Source of the DNA: an uncultured Sphingopyxis sp.
GTDB lineage: Bacteria > Pseudomonadota > Alphaproteobacteria > Sphingomonadales > Sphingomonadaceae
Length of the DNA stretch: 64,000 nucleotides
NCBI GenBank assembly: GCA_937873425.1
Contig: CALMYE010000337.1
Coordinates: forward strand, 32,894 to 96,893
Reading direction: 5' to 3'
Shown here one piece after another: positions 9,443-18,498 of this stretch. The translations under genes were made by a program, and so were the position numbers. The stretch's first letter is position 1; each line of letters begins with the position of its first letter. The notes under the pieces are model-generated. The model saw only the letters and a list, made by a program, of their open reading frames with translations, was not told where the DNA came from and ran no database searches.

Positions 9443-10885
9443 TTATGATGTTGAATCGAACGCTTCCGAAAGAAAGCCCATATGTTCGGACCGCCATCGT
9501 GCGCCGTGCGCCAGCGGCAGGTCGAGCCGCAGATAATGCTCGCCTTCCGCGTCGAAAGCCGGCCAGCCGGGCATTTCCGGCGACGATGGATCGCCCTTTT
9601 CCGCAAAGGCCAGCAGATAGCGGCCGATCAGGCCGGCCATCTCGGCGTCCGCCGGCGTGACATGCGGGCGATTGTCGAGAAAGGTCTCCGCCTCCTCCGC
9701 ATGGGTCGGCGGCTGCTGCATATGTCCGTGACGATAGGTATAGACGAAACGAAAGGTGCGGGGCTGGCGCCGCGCGAAGGCGCGCGCGAGCCGGTCCACC
9801 GGATGGTTGATCGACACATCGCCATAGGCCGCGGCGACGGCGGCGGCGACGTCCGCATCGGTCGCGGCGGGGTAGAGCGCCCGCGCCTCGCCGGCGCGCC
9901 TGCCAAAACTGTCCGACAGGTAGCGCGAATAATCCGCAAGCGAGGAAATCGCCATCCGGCGCGTGAAGAAGCGCCCCTCATCCTCGTTCGTGCCGATGAT
10001 GACCGGCACGGCGGCAAAATTGCCCTCGGCATAGGCGCGGTCGGTCGTGACCAGTCGGCCGTCGACGATCGGGCGCAGCGGACGCGCCACCGACAGGTTC
10101 GACGGCGGGGCGGCAAGCGATTTCGACCGGACCAGCAATTCCTCCGCCGTCAGGGCGCGCATGTCATCCGCCGACATGGCGAGCGCGGCCGCCGATGCTT
10201 CGGCCTCGTCGAGCGGCAGCAGCGGGGAGACCGACCCCGGGGAGAGCAGGATGGCGCGGTCGAACAGGGCGCGATCGCGTGTCATCGCGAGCATCAGCAG
10301 CCCGGCCGCGGCGCCCGACGATTCGGCCATATAGGTGATGCGGTCGCCGTCGCCGCCGAAGCCCGCGATATTCGCGCGCACCCATTCGAGCGCGGCGACA
10401 TGATCCATCAGGCCGTAATTGCCCGAACTGCCCGTATCGGATTCGGCGGTCAGCGCCCGATGCGCCAGAAAACCGAAGATGCCGAGCCGGTAGTTGAACG
10501 ACACCACCACGGCGCCGCGCGCCGCGAGCCGCGACATGTCCTCGACCGCGAACGCCCCGCCGCCGGTATTGAACCCGCCACCGCCCGACCAGACGATCAC
10601 CGGCCAGCCGCCTTCACGCGCCTCTTCCGGCGCCCAGACATTGAGGAACAGACAGTCCTCCGACATGCCCGGCGCGCGCGATTCCCGTATCCCCGAAACC
10701 TGGACCGCATCGGCCCCGAACGCCTGTGCGTCCCTGACTCCGGACCAAGGATCGACAGGAGCCGGAGGCCGCCAGCGTAATGGCCCGACCGGCGCCGCGG
10801 CATAGGGAATGCCGCGGAACGCCAGCAGGCCGTCACCCAGGCGGATGCCCCGCAACTTTCCCGCGCTGGTGCTGACGATCGGCAT
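9443..10885 (-). CDS. Type-B carboxylesterase
   Basis: Type-B carboxylesterases cleave aliphatic and aromatic esters. The 480-residue protein has FRGIPYAAAPVGPLRW near the N-terminus, SEDCLFLNVWAP (about 75-86), the oxyanion region GGGGFNTG and FNYRLGIFGFL. The nucleophile elbow is A187-E-S189-S-G191, where the family consensus is GESAG, so the first Gly is Ala. A C-terminal HVTPAD or nearby His would complete the triad. The ATG at 10885 follows GGGAGAAGCC. It is the first gene of a minus-strand operon (esterase, ALDH, hydrolase, Rieske oxygenase), and its promoter region carries the CATAACTTATG palindrome (site 2). No signal peptide is evident. Confidence 0.9.
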   Translation of the reverse strand: MPIVSTSAGKLRGIRLGDGLLAFRGIPYAAAPVGPLRWRPPAPVDPWSGVRDAQAFGADAVQVSGIRESRAPGMSEDCLFLNVWAPEEAREGGWPVIVWSGGGGFNTGGGAFAVEDMSRLAARGAVVVSFNYRLGIFGFLAHRALTAESDTGSSGNYGLMDHVAALEWVRANIAGFGGDGDRITYMAESSGAAAGLLMLAMTRDRALFDRAILLSPGSVSPLLPLDEAEASAAALAMSADDMRALTAEELLVRSKSLAAPPSNLSVARPLRPIVDGRLVTTDRAYAEGNFAAVPVIIGTNEDEGRFFTRRMAISSLADYSRYLSDSFGRRAGEARALYPAATDADVAAAVAAAYGDVSINHPVDRLARAFARRQPRTFRFVYTYRHGHMQQPPTHAEEAETFLDNRPHVTPADAEMAGLIGRYLLAFAEKGDPSSPEMPGWPAFDAEGEHYLRLDLPLAHGARWRSEHMGFLSEAFDSTS

Positions 10886-10964
10886 GGCTTCTCCCTTCGT
10901 GGCCCGCCGACCGGCGTGCCGCATTCCGGCCATCGTCCGAACCATGCCGGAGCAGCCTATATAT

Positions 10965-10985
10965 GTTATGATGACATAACTTATG
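10965..10985. promoter_or_regulatory. Operator-like double palindrome, site 2
   Basis: Perfect CATAACTTATG at 10975-10985 overlaps a second inverted repeat, GTTATG (10965-10970) with CATAAC (10975-10980) four bases apart. A minus-strand TTGACA at 10992-10997 lies just outside and could be the -35 of the esterase operon. The MarR gene starting at 11530 lies upstream on the same strand, so its repressor may act here; that link is an inference. Confidence 0.6.
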
Positions 10986-11044
10986 GCAGGGTGTCAACAC
11001 GACGTGCCGGGGCGCCTCGTCCGGCGCGCGGCCGATGCTCTTTG

Positions 11045-11530
11045 CTATCCGGGCTCGTTCGCGCCATCTTCGACCGGCGCGAGCCCGAGCAGCATGCGCA
11101 GGCAATGCAGGAATATGGGGCGCATGTCCGCCGGAAGCGGGGCCAGTATCTCGTCCTGCGCCGCCATGACAAAGGGGATGCGGTCCAGCAGCATCGTGCG
11201 GCCCGCGTCGGTGACGTGCATCGTCCACGCGCGCCCGTCCTGGGGATCGCGCGACCGGGACACCCAACCGCGCGCGACCATCCGCCCGAGCATTTCGGCG
11301 ATCGTCGCCTTGTCGAAGCCCGTCAGGCCGACCAGCCTGTTCTGCGCCGCGCCGGGGTTCTGGTAGAGCGCGATCAGCAGCGCCATCTGCTGGCGCGTGA
11401 CATCGTCGCCCACCAGCGCGGAGAAAATCTCATAGGACCGCTGGTGGTTCCGCCGCAGCAGATGGCCGGGCGTGTCCAGCAGGCGCAGGCTGGCGAGCAG
11501 CTCTTCCCTTTCCTCCGGATCGTCGCGCAT
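11045..11530 (-). CDS. MarR-family transcriptional regulator
   Basis: The 161-residue protein has the MarR winged helix-turn-helix: QQMALLIALYQNPGAAQNRLVGLTGFDKATIAEMLGRMVARGWVSRSRDPQDGRAW covers helices 3-4 and the wing with its conserved D-x-R. N- and C-terminal helices would make the dimer interface. MarR proteins usually repress catabolic or efflux genes and are released by an aromatic ligand. The gene lies between the meta-cleavage operon (stop at 11588) and the esterase operon, whose promoter carries palindrome site 2. It is a leading candidate for binding the CATAANTTATG sites, together with the second MarR gene at 28044. Confidence 0.88.
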   Translation of the reverse strand: MRDDPEEREELLASLRLLDTPGHLLRRNHQRSYEIFSALVGDDVTRQQMALLIALYQNPGAAQNRLVGLTGFDKATIAEMLGRMVARGWVSRSRDPQDGRAWTMHVTDAGRTMLLDRIPFVMAAQDEILAPLPADMRPIFLHCLRMLLGLAPVEDGANEPG

Positions 11531-11587
11531 CGATGGCCCCGTCCTCGCTTTCGGTGGCGATCATCTGGCAGCGAAGCGGCCGGCCCG

Positions 11588-12352
11588 TCAACCGGACGAG
11601 ACGCGAAACTCCGCCCGGCCGAGCCGTTGCACCTCCAGCCGCACATGCTGGCCCGGCGCGAGCGCCTCCGCCGCCGTGGCGCCGCCCGCCATGACGACGT
11701 CCCCGGCCTGAAGCGGCTCGCCCGCACGCGCTGCGAGCCGCGCCGCCGCGACCAGCGACCGGATCGGATCGCCGAGAATCGCCGCGGTCGAGCCGATCTG
11801 CCGCGCTTCTCCGTCGATCTCAAGGATGAGGCCGAGGTTCGACAGGCCGGTCGCGGGATCGGCCCAGGCGCCGGTCACGAAAGCCGAGGAGGAGCTGTTG
11901 TCGGCGATCACGTCGGTCAGCGAAAATTTGAAATTCTCGTACCGGCTGTCGATGATCTCCAGCGCCGGAGCAACCCCCGCAAGCGCCGCGCGCGCCGCCA
12001 TCGGTGTCACTGCCTCGCCGAGCGGGGCACCGAGCAGGAAGGCGATTTCGGGCTCGACGCGCGGATGGACGAACGCCGGGAAATCGATGGTGCCGCCATC
12101 CTCCACCAGCATGGCGTCGGTCAGCCGGCCCCACAGCATGTCCTCTATGCCCATCTGCGCCATCTTGGCGCGGCTGGTCATGCCCATCTTGATCCCGACC
12201 CGGCGCTCGCCGCGCGCGTAGCGCAGCGCCATCGACCGGGCCTGGACGGCATAGGCGTCCTCGACGCCCAGCGGTTCGGTGAGCTGCGGCGTCGCGGTCG
12301 CGGTCCGTGCTGCATTGTCGAGCCTTTCGGCCAGCGTTTCGATCAACGACAT
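11588..12352 (-). CDS. 4-oxalocrotonate decarboxylase / 2-keto-4-pentenoate hydratase family
   Basis: This 254-residue protein belongs to the DmpE/DmpH family (FAH-like fold, Mg-dependent). Motifs are GIKMGMTS, HPRVEPEIAFLLG with the metal-binding Glu residues, ALEIIDSRYENFKFSLTDVIADN, and VVMAGGATAAEAL near the end. It is the last gene of the meta-cleavage operon and shares a TGATG junction with the aldolase upstream. In the 4-oxalocrotonate branch one family member decarboxylates 4-oxalocrotonate (DmpH) and one hydrates 2-hydroxypentadienoate (DmpE). The paralogue at 14344 lies directly before the acetaldehyde dehydrogenase as DmpE does, so this one is more likely the decarboxylase. The two roles could be swapped. 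Confidence 0.85.
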   Translation of the reverse strand: MSLIETLAERLDNAARTATATPQLTEPLGVEDAYAVQARSMALRYARGERRVGIKMGMTSRAKMAQMGIEDMLWGRLTDAMLVEDGGTIDFPAFVHPRVEPEIAFLLGAPLGEAVTPMAARAALAGVAPALEIIDSRYENFKFSLTDVIADNSSSSAFVTGAWADPATGLSNLGLILEIDGEARQIGSTAAILGDPIRSLVAAARLAARAGEPLQAGDVVMAGGATAAEALAPGQHVRLEVQRLGRAEFRVSSG

Positions 12353-13386
12353 CAGGCGGCCTCCCCCTGCTTCAGTATATCGAGAGCGACATCGACGATC
12401 ATGTCCTCCTGCCCGCCGACCATCTTGCGGCGGCCGAGTTCGACGAGGATGGTGCGGGTGTCGAGGCCATAGTCGGCCGCTGCCTTTTCGGCATGGCGCA
12501 GGAAGCTCGAATAGACCCCCGCATAGCCGAGCGCGAGCGTTTCACGATCAACGCGCACCGGGCGATCCTGAAGCGGGCGGACCAGATCCTCAGCCGCGTC
12601 CATCAGCGCCATCACGTCGCAACCATGATTCCAGCCCTTGCGGTCGGCGGCGGCGACGAACACTTCGAGCGGCGCATTGCCCGCGCCTGCGCCCATGCCG
12701 GCGAGGCTCGCGTCGATGCGCACTGCCCCCTCCTGCGCAGCGACGATCGAATTGGCGACACCGAGCGAGAGATTGTGATGCGCGTGCATGCCGCGCTGCG
12801 TCTCCGGCTTCAGCACCCGATCATAGGCCCGGAAACGCTCGCGCACGCCGTCCATGTCGAGCGCGCCGCCGCTGTCGGTGACATAGACGCACTGCGCGCC
12901 ATAGCTTTCCATCAGCAGCGCCTGCTGCGCGAGCGCTTCCGGATCGATCATGTGGCTCATCATCAGGAAGCCCGACACGTCCATGCCGAGATCGCGGGCG
13001 ATGCCGATATGCTGTTTCGAGACGTCGGCCTCGGTGCAATGCGTCGCGACGCGCACCGAGCGCACGCCGAGGTCATAGGCGCGCCGCAGTTCCTCGACCG
13101 TGCCGACGCCGGGCAGGATCAGCGTGGTGAGGATGCTGCGGTCGAGCACCTCGGCGACCGCGCCGATCCATTCCCAGTCGGTGTGCGCGCCGAAGCCGTA
13201 GTTGAAACTGGCGCCGCTGAGGCCGTCGCCGTGCGCGACCTCGATCGCGTCGATCCCCGCTTCGTCGAGCGCCTTCGCGATCGCCCGCACATGATCGATG
13301 CCGTACATGTGGCGGATCGCGTGCATGCCGTCGCGCAGGGTGACGTCCTGAATATAGAGTTCGTCCCTGGTTGCATCGAAGCTCAT
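12352..13386 (-). CDS. dmpG: 4-hydroxy-2-oxovalerate aldolase
   Basis: This Mn-dependent TIM-barrel aldolase splits 4-hydroxy-2-oxovalerate into pyruvate and acetaldehyde. The 344-residue length is standard. The N-terminal signature is [14 protein letters not shown], with the catalytic Arg-Asp pair and His, and the metal motif is [14 protein letters not shown]. The C-terminal helical domain ([15 protein letters not shown]) contacts the partner dehydrogenase. The start at 13386 overlaps the acetaldehyde dehydrogenase stop by ATGA; in this family the two proteins form a complex that channels the acetaldehyde. An upstream extension of the open frame is the out-of-frame image of that dehydrogenase and is not coding. 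Confidence 0.95.
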   Translation of the reverse strand: MSFDATRDELYIQDVTLRDGMHAIRHMYGIDHVRAIAKALDEAGIDAIEVAHGDGLSGASFNYGFGAHTDWEWIGAVAEVLDRSILTTLILPGVGTVEELRRAYDLGVRSVRVATHCTEADVSKQHIGIARDLGMDVSGFLMMSHMIDPEALAQQALLMESYGAQCVYVTDSGGALDMDGVRERFRAYDRVLKPETQRGMHAHHNLSLGVANSIVAAQEGAVRIDASLAGMGAGAGNAPLEVFVAAADRKGWNHGCDVMALMDAAEDLVRPLQDRPVRVDRETLALGYAGVYSSFLRHAEKAAADYGLDTRTILVELGRRKMVGGQEDMIVDVALDILKQGEAA

Positions 13387-14324
13387 GCTGCGGCCTTTCT
13401 CGACATGATCTTTTCGGCCAGCAGTTCGCCGGTGGCCTTGGCGGCGGCGGTCATGATGTCGAGGTTGCCCGAATAGGGGGGCAGATAATCGCCCGCGCCC
13501 TCGACCTCGAGGAAGATGGAGGTTTTGAGGCCCGTGAATTCGCCGCGGCCGGGAATCTTCAGCTTGTTGTTGTCGCCGAAGCGTTCGAACTGCACCGCCT
13601 GCTTCAGGCGATAGCCCGGAACATAGGCTTGCACCTTTGCTACCATGACCTCGACCGAGGCGCGGATCGCCTCCTCGTCGGCGCCTTCGGACAGGGTGAA
13701 CACCGTGTCGCGCATGATCATCGGCGGCTCGGCGGGGTTGAGGATGATGATCGCCTTGCCCTGCGCCGCGCCGCCGACCGCCTCGATCGCGCGCGCCGTC
13801 GTCCGCGTGAACTCGTCGATATTGGCGCGCGTGCCGGGGCCGGCCGAGCGCGACGAGACCGATGCGACGATCTCGGCATAATGGACGGTCGCCACCTGGC
13901 TGACCGCCGCGACCATCGGGATCGTCGCCTGGCCGCCGCACGTCACCATGTTGACGTTGGGCTGGTCGAGATGCGCGTGCATGTTGACCGGCGGGATGGT
14001 GAAGGGACCGATCGCCGCCGGGGTCAGGTCCACCACCTGCTTGCCGTCGGCGCGCAGCGCGGCGTCGTGCAGCTTGTGCGCATAGGCGCTGGTCGCGTCG
14101 AAGACGATGCCGATCCCGGGATAGACGTCGAGTTTCCTCAGCCCCTCGATCCCTTCGTGCGTCGTCGCGATGCCCCGCTCGCGCGCCATCGCCAGCCCTT
14201 CGGACGCCGGGTCGATGCCGACGACGGCGACCAGTTCCATATTCTGCGGATATTCGATCATCTTGATCATCAAATCGGTGCCGATATTGCCCGAACCGAT
14301 GATCGCCGCCTTCACTCTGTCCAT
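13383..14324 (-). CDS. dmpF: Acetaldehyde dehydrogenase (acylating)
   Basis: This enzyme converts acetaldehyde, NAD+ and CoA to acetyl-CoA, the last step of meta-cleavage catabolism. The 313-residue product has the Rossmann motif [14 protein letters not shown] at its start, the active-site Cys in [17 protein letters not shown], and RDTVFTL and the dimer region near the C-terminus, all at family positions. The ATG at 14324 was chosen over a longer frame because it places the Rossmann strand at residue 5, as in DmpF and BphJ. It is translationally coupled to the aldolase by a 4-bp overlap. The order hydratase-dehydrogenase-aldolase matches dmpEFG. Confidence 0.95.
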   Translation of the reverse strand: MDRVKAAIIGSGNIGTDLMIKMIEYPQNMELVAVVGIDPASEGLAMARERGIATTHEGIEGLRKLDVYPGIGIVFDATSAYAHKLHDAALRADGKQVVDLTPAAIGPFTIPPVNMHAHLDQPNVNMVTCGGQATIPMVAAVSQVATVHYAEIVASVSSRSAGPGTRANIDEFTRTTARAIEAVGGAAQGKAIIILNPAEPPMIMRDTVFTLSEGADEEAIRASVEVMVAKVQAYVPGYRLKQAVQFERFGDNNKLKIPGRGEFTGLKTSIFLEVEGAGDYLPPYSGNLDIMTAAAKATGELLAEKIMSRKAAA

Positions 14325-14343
14325 CTTGCCAACCCCATATGTT

Positions 14344-15141
14344 TCATTGCCCGAAGCGGACGCGCGCCGAACCCAGCCCTTCGATCCGCGTCTCGAAAAC
14401 ATCGCCCGGCCGGGCATCCGTCATCGGCCCGAGCGCACCCGACAGGACAATGCTTCCCGCCTCCAGCGGGCGGCCGACCTTCGCGAGCGTGCGCGCGAGC
14501 CAGCCGAGCGCATGCAGCGGATGGCCGAGGCAGGCGGCGCCCGCCCCGAAACTCACCGGCTCGCCATTTTTTTCGAGCACCATGCCGCACAGCCGAAGGT
14601 CGAGTCCGGCGAGCGGCACCGGCGTCGTCCCGAGCACGAAAAGGCCGGACGAGGCATTGTCGGCGATCGTATCGACGATGCCGATGTCCCATCCCGCGAT
14701 CCGGCTGTCGACGATCTCGAGCGCCGGCAGCGCATAATCGACCGACGACAGCAGCTCGGCGGTCGTCAGCCGGTCGATATCGGGCGCCCGCCGCATGACG
14801 AAGGCCACCTCGGCCTCGACCTTGGGCTGGAGCAGGCGGCCGGGCGCGATGGTTGTGCTATCCTCGACTGCCATGTCGGCGAACAATATGCCGAAATCCG
14901 GCTGATCGACGCCGAGTTGCGCCTGCACCGCCCTGGAGGTCAGTCCGATCTTCGCGCCGACGACGATGCGGCCGTCGTCCAGCCAGCGATCGGTATTGAC
15001 CGCCTGGATGGCATAGGCCCGGTCGATCGTGGCCGGATCGAGCGCGTTGCGGATCGGCGGGATCGCGCCGCCGCGATAGGCGCCGGCCAGATCGTCGGCG
15101 TGACGCCCTATGTCCGGTGCCGCTGCTGTTCGGGTCGTCAC
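14344..15141 (-). CDS. 2-oxopent-4-enoate hydratase (DmpE family)
   Basis: The 265-residue protein is a paralogue of the gene at 11588. It has [26 protein letters not shown] with family metal-binding Glu residues, [23 protein letters not shown], and [10 protein letters not shown]. It probably adds water to 2-hydroxypenta-2,4-dienoate to give 4-hydroxy-2-oxovalerate, the substrate of the aldolase two genes downstream. A GTG start at 15141 is preferred: it overlaps the preceding stop as GTGA and has GGAAGGAAG six bases upstream. An in-frame ATG at 15156 is the alternative. The role split with the 11588 gene is inferred from gene order. Confidence 0.85.
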   Translation of the reverse strand: MTTRTAAAPDIGRHADDLAGAYRGGAIPPIRNALDPATIDRAYAIQAVNTDRWLDDGRIVVGAKIGLTSRAVQAQLGVDQPDFGILFADMAVEDSTTIAPGRLLQPKVEAEVAFVMRRAPDIDRLTTAELLSSVDYALPALEIVDSRIAGWDIGIVDTIADNASSGLFVLGTTPVPLAGLDLRLCGMVLEKNGEPVSFGAGAACLGHPLHALGWLARTLAKVGRPLEAGSIVLSGALGPMTDARPGDVFETRIEGLGSARVRFGQ

Positions 15142-15824
15142 GCCGCTTCCTTCCATTCCACGTCTCCAAAGCAGAGAAAATCCCACATGCGTTCATAGAT
15201 GCCGCCGGCGGCGGTCGCGCGCGCGACCGCCTCTTCGGCGCTGAATTCGAGCATATCCGTCCCCGCTGCGCGCGCGGGCAGCAGCGCCAGTTCGACGCGC
15301 GCCGCATCCTCGAGGAAAAAGGCGTTGGCGCAGGCCTCCTCCAGCCCCGCGCCGGTAACGACGGCGCCGTTGCCGCGCAGCACGACGGCAATCGCGCCGC
15401 CCAGCAGCTCGGCCACCTGCGCAGCGGCGGCATCCTCGCGGATCAGCGCGGTGCCGCGCCAGAGCGGCGGCGATGGCGCGAAATAGGCGCCCAGACCGTG
15501 CAGCACGCGCGGCGTCATCCCCAAAGCGGACAGCGCCGTCACCGCCGGCGGCTGCACGCGGCAGATCCCGCCGACATCGGCACGGCGCCGATAGATTTCG
15601 CGATGCAGCCGCACCTCGCCGAGGACGCCATCGGGCAGCGGCCCCGCCAGAGGGACCAGCGTTCCCCGGTCGGTCGCCGAAACCGTAGGCAGAGGCCGGG
15701 GCGGGCCGACGAGAAAATGATCCGCATCGACGCGCCGGCTGACATGGCCATAGGCATGGACCAGCCCGTGCCGCCCCATCGCCCGCGCCGCGAGCCGCAG
15801 GATGCGGTGCGCCTCAGCCGGCAT
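15138..15824 (-). CDS. Class II aldolase/adducin-fold protein, probable ring-cleavage-product decarboxylase
   Basis: This 228-residue protein has the class II aldolase/adducin fold: [13 protein letters not shown] (about 20-32), the [15 protein letters not shown] helix and strand (H74), and a C-terminal [13 protein letters not shown] helix. Where aldolases usually carry an H-x-H-P pair of zinc ligands this one reads R89-V-Q91-P92, so two metal-binding His are missing. Relatives with this fold (CmtD of p-cumate and PhtC-type 3,4-dihydroxyphthalate decarboxylases) remove a carboxyl group from an aromatic acid or a ring-cleavage product. Its place directly after the extradiol dioxygenase fits that role. 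It overlaps the dioxygenase by 11 bp and the hydratase by 4 bp, so it is a full operon member. Exact chemistry is inferred. Confidence 0.75.
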   Translation of the reverse strand: MPAEAHRILRLAARAMGRHGLVHAYGHVSRRVDADHFLVGPPRPLPTVSATDRGTLVPLAGPLPDGVLGEVRLHREIYRRRADVGGICRVQPPAVTALSALGMTPRVLHGLGAYFAPSPPLWRGTALIREDAAAAQVAELLGGAIAVVLRGNGAVVTGAGLEEACANAFFLEDAARVELALLPARAAGTDMLEFSAEEAVARATAAGGIYERMWDFLCFGDVEWKEAA

Positions 15825-16716
15825 GGGCGATGCTGCTTTCCGCGCCGCCCGCGTCGGAGCGGAATTCGGCGATGTCGGGCTTCGACCCCCAGGTGCAATA
15901 GCTGCTCGGCTCGCGCCGGAACTGCCGCGGGACATGGGCGCGCTCCTCTTCCTCCGAAAAGACGCGCACGCCGCAGCTATATTCATAGATCATGCCGTCG
16001 GGGCCGTAGAAATAGAGGAAGCGCGCGCCCGATGTCGCGTGGCGTCCCGGGCCGAAGGCGATCCGCACCCCCTGTTCCTGCAGAAAATACCAGGAGCGCA
16101 TGATGTCATCGACCTCGCCCACCTGGAAATTGATGTGATGCACCCCGGCATAGGCCGAATTGAACAGTGCGACCTTGTGGTGCACGCCGTCGATACGGAG
16201 CAGCGCCGCATCCTCGATCCAGTCGCTGACCTTCGCGCCCAGCCGTCCGGTCCAGAAGGCCTCGTCGTTCCGCGCGTCGGTCGTGCGCAGGCCGACATGG
16301 CTGAAGGAGGTGATGCCCGCGTCGCGCGACGGGAAATAGCGCCGGCCGCTCGCCGCGGGCCGCGCGACCAGTTCGATGGCGTTGCCCGTCGGATCGGCGA
16401 AGCGGATCATGTCGCGGACGCGGCGGCGCTCGCATTCCTCCGCCGTCCCGCGGCGGACCGCGACACCGGCCGCCTCCAGCTCGGCGGCGGCGCGATCGAG
16501 CCGGTCGCCGGTCGCCATTTCAAAGCCGACCGTGTGGCCGGCGGCCGCCCCCTTCACATAGCAGATATTATGGTCGCGATCGTCGCCGCGCAGATAGGCG
16601 GCATCGGCATCGCGATGCACGAGTTCGAGACCCAATATCCGGATCGCGAACTCGACATTCTCGTCGAGCCGGTCGGTCCCGACGCGGACGTAGCGAATAT
16701 CGTGCAGATCGGCCAT
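15814..16716 (-). CDS. Type I extradiol ring-cleavage dioxygenase (VOC superfamily)
   Basis: The 300-residue, two-domain protein is of the catechol 2,3-dioxygenase/CmtC type and cleaves a catechol next to one hydroxyl using Fe(II). The N-terminal VOC domain lacks metal ligands as usual. In the C-terminal domain H140 (SFSHVGL), H193 or H194 (GVHHINFQV) and E245 (MIYEYSCG) form the 2-His-1-carboxylate site. Y244 and the FYGPDG loop are also at family positions. It is followed within the operon by the putative decarboxylase (11-bp overlap), so the catechol substrate probably carries a carboxyl group. Start ATG at 16716. Confidence 0.9.
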   Translation of the reverse strand: MADLHDIRYVRVGTDRLDENVEFAIRILGLELVHRDADAAYLRGDDRDHNICYVKGAAAGHTVGFEMATGDRLDRAAAELEAAGVAVRRGTAEECERRRVRDMIRFADPTGNAIELVARPAASGRRYFPSRDAGITSFSHVGLRTTDARNDEAFWTGRLGAKVSDWIEDAALLRIDGVHHKVALFNSAYAGVHHINFQVGEVDDIMRSWYFLQEQGVRIAFGPGRHATSGARFLYFYGPDGMIYEYSCGVRVFSEEEERAHVPRQFRREPSSYCTWGSKPDIAEFRSDAGGAESSIAHAG

Positions 16717-16752
16717 GCTTCCTCCGTTCCGGGCGCCCGCGGCAAAGGGGCG

Positions 16753-16947
16753 TCAGCCCTTCGCCCGCTCCGCCATCGACTGGCCGGCGACGAACCATTT
16801 TTCGGCGGGGATTTCGGTCACGACCACGCGAATCCGGTCGCGCGGTGCCGACAGCGTTTCGGAAATGGCAGCGGTCACGGCCTCGGCCATCTCGGCGATC
16901 ATTTCGGGACTGCGGCCTTCGAGAATGGAGATCTGGGCAAGCGGCAT
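16753..16947 (-). CDS. 4-oxalocrotonate tautomerase family protein
   Basis: This 64-residue protein is the standard size of 4-oxalocrotonate tautomerase, which ketonises 2-hydroxymuconate. After Met removal Pro1 is N-terminal, and Arg11 and Arg39 fall exactly at the catalytic positions (ILEGR and DRIR). Position 50 is Trp where Phe50 is found in the Pseudomonas enzyme. It starts four bases after the dehydrogenase stop and lies 36 bp before the extradiol dioxygenase, inside the meta-cleavage operon. The retained catalytic residues and context make the tautomerase role likely. Confidence 0.9.
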   Translation of the reverse strand: MPLAQISILEGRSPEMIAEMAEAVTAAISETLSAPRDRIRVVVTEIPAEKWFVAGQSMAERAKG

Positions 16948-16951
16948 CGGA

Positions 16952-18484
16952 TCAGACCTTTATGCAGATGTTGGTGATTTCGGAGTAGAAGGCGATCGAA
17001 TGGGCGCCGCCCTCGCGGCCGAAGCCCGATTGCTTGGCACCGCCGAAGGCGGTCCTGAGGTCGCGCAGGAACCAACTGTTCACCCAGCTGATGCCGACGT
17101 TCATCGCGCGCCCGACACGGTGCGCGCGCGACAGGTCGCGCGTCCAGACCGACGAGGCGAGGCCATAATCGGTGTCGTTCGCAAGGCCGATCACCTCCTC
17201 TTCGCTGTCGAAGGGCGCGATGTGGCAGCAGGGGCCGAATATCTCTTCGCGCGCGACGCGGGCCTGCTGCGGCAAGCCGGTCCAGATCGTCGGTTCGACG
17301 AAATAGCCGCCCGCCGCTTCGCCGCTCAGTTGCGGAATGCCGCCGCCGGTGACGAGGTGAGCGCCTTCCTCGATCGCGAGGCGGTAATAATCGAGAACCT
17401 TCCGGCGATGCTCCTCGGAAATCAGCGGGCCGAGATCGGTTCCCTCGGCGTTGGGCAGACCCGGCCGCAGCGCCTCGGCCTTTTCCTTCATCGCCGCGAC
17501 GAACCGGTCGAAGATCGGCCGTTCGACATAGATGCGCTCCGGCGCCAGACAGACCTGCCCGGTGTTCAGGAACGCCGCGCGCGCCAGCCCCGCGACCGCC
17601 GCGTCGAAATCGGCATCGGCGAAGACGATGGCCGGATTCTTGCCGCCAAGCTCGAACGACAGCGCCTTGGTCGTCGCGGCCGCCGAGCGCATGATCGCGG
17701 CGCCGGTCCGCGTTTCGCCGGTGAAGGTGATCGCGCGGATGCCGGGATGCGCAGTCAGCAGTTCGCCGGCCGAGCCGGGGCCGAAGCCGTGCACGACGTT
17801 GAACGCGCCCGCCGGGATGCCGACCTCGTTCATCACCTCGGCGAGCAGGGTCGTGGTCGACGGCGTCTCCTCCGACGGCTTGACGACGACGGCGTTGCCG
17901 CAGGCCATGGCGGGCGCGACCTTCCAGGTCATCAGCAGCAGCGGCAGGTTCCACGGGCTGATGACTCCGACGACGCCGAGCGGCTTGCGCACCGAATAGT
18001 TGATCGCGCGGCCGCCGTCGGGCGTGTCCATCTCGAACGCCTCGTCGGGAAGGCTGGCGATGAAATCGGCGAACACGCGGAAATTGGCGGCGCCGCGCGG
18101 AATGTCGAGATGCGCCGCCATCGACCGCGGCTTGCCCGTATCGGCGATCTCGGCCTCGAGAAATTCGTCGAAGCGCTCCTCGATGCGCTCGGCCACCTTG
18201 GCGAGCAGCGCCCGCCGCCGGGCGAGCGGCATCCGGCCCCATTCGCCCTCGACGCAGCGGCGCCCCGCCGCCACCGCCGCGTCGATCATCGCCGCGTCCG
18301 CCTCGTGCGCGACGGCATGCACCGCGCCGGTGGCCGGGTTGCGGATTTCGAACGGGCTGCCGCCGTCGATGAAGCAGCCATCGATGAAGTTGCGCAGCAA
18401 GCGCGGCTGGACAGCCGATTCCACATCCGGCCCGGCGGGCGTCACGGTCAAAGTCTGCACGGCATTTTTCCTGTCTTCACCCAT
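16952..18484 (-). CDS. dmpC: 2-hydroxymuconic semialdehyde dehydrogenase
   Basis: The enzyme oxidises 2-hydroxymuconic semialdehyde to 2-hydroxymuconate, the entry to the 4-oxalocrotonate branch. The 510-residue ALDH has LRNFIDGCFIDGG at the start, ISPWNLPLLLMTWKVAPA, FTGETRTG, the general base in FELGGKNPAIVF, the nucleophile in NTGQVCLAPERIYVE, and ends EITNICIKV, a tail typical of DmpC/XylG proteins. The N-terminus carries ~25 extra residues before the conserved start. It is the first gene of the minus-strand meta-cleavage operon. The 79-bp gap upstream holds a near-palindrome overlapping a possible -10 element. Confidence 0.92.
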   Translation of the reverse strand: MGEDRKNAVQTLTVTPAGPDVESAVQPRLLRNFIDGCFIDGGSPFEIRNPATGAVHAVAHEADAAMIDAAVAAGRRCVEGEWGRMPLARRRALLAKVAERIEERFDEFLEAEIADTGKPRSMAAHLDIPRGAANFRVFADFIASLPDEAFEMDTPDGGRAINYSVRKPLGVVGVISPWNLPLLLMTWKVAPAMACGNAVVVKPSEETPSTTTLLAEVMNEVGIPAGAFNVVHGFGPGSAGELLTAHPGIRAITFTGETRTGAAIMRSAAATTKALSFELGGKNPAIVFADADFDAAVAGLARAAFLNTGQVCLAPERIYVERPIFDRFVAAMKEKAEALRPGLPNAEGTDLGPLISEEHRRKVLDYYRLAIEEGAHLVTGGGIPQLSGEAAGGYFVEPTIWTGLPQQARVAREEIFGPCCHIAPFDSEEEVIGLANDTDYGLASSVWTRDLSRAHRVGRAMNVGISWVNSWFLRDLRTAFGGAKQSGFGREGGAHSIAFYSEITNICIKV

Positions 18485-18498
18485 AAATCATGAAATAA

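Noticed and set aside
18482-18492. CATAAATCATG, one base away from the palindrome consensus, overlapping the start codon of the semialdehyde dehydrogenase
   Set aside because: The match includes the start codon itself and one arm is broken; it may be chance, so it is not counted as a sixth operator.
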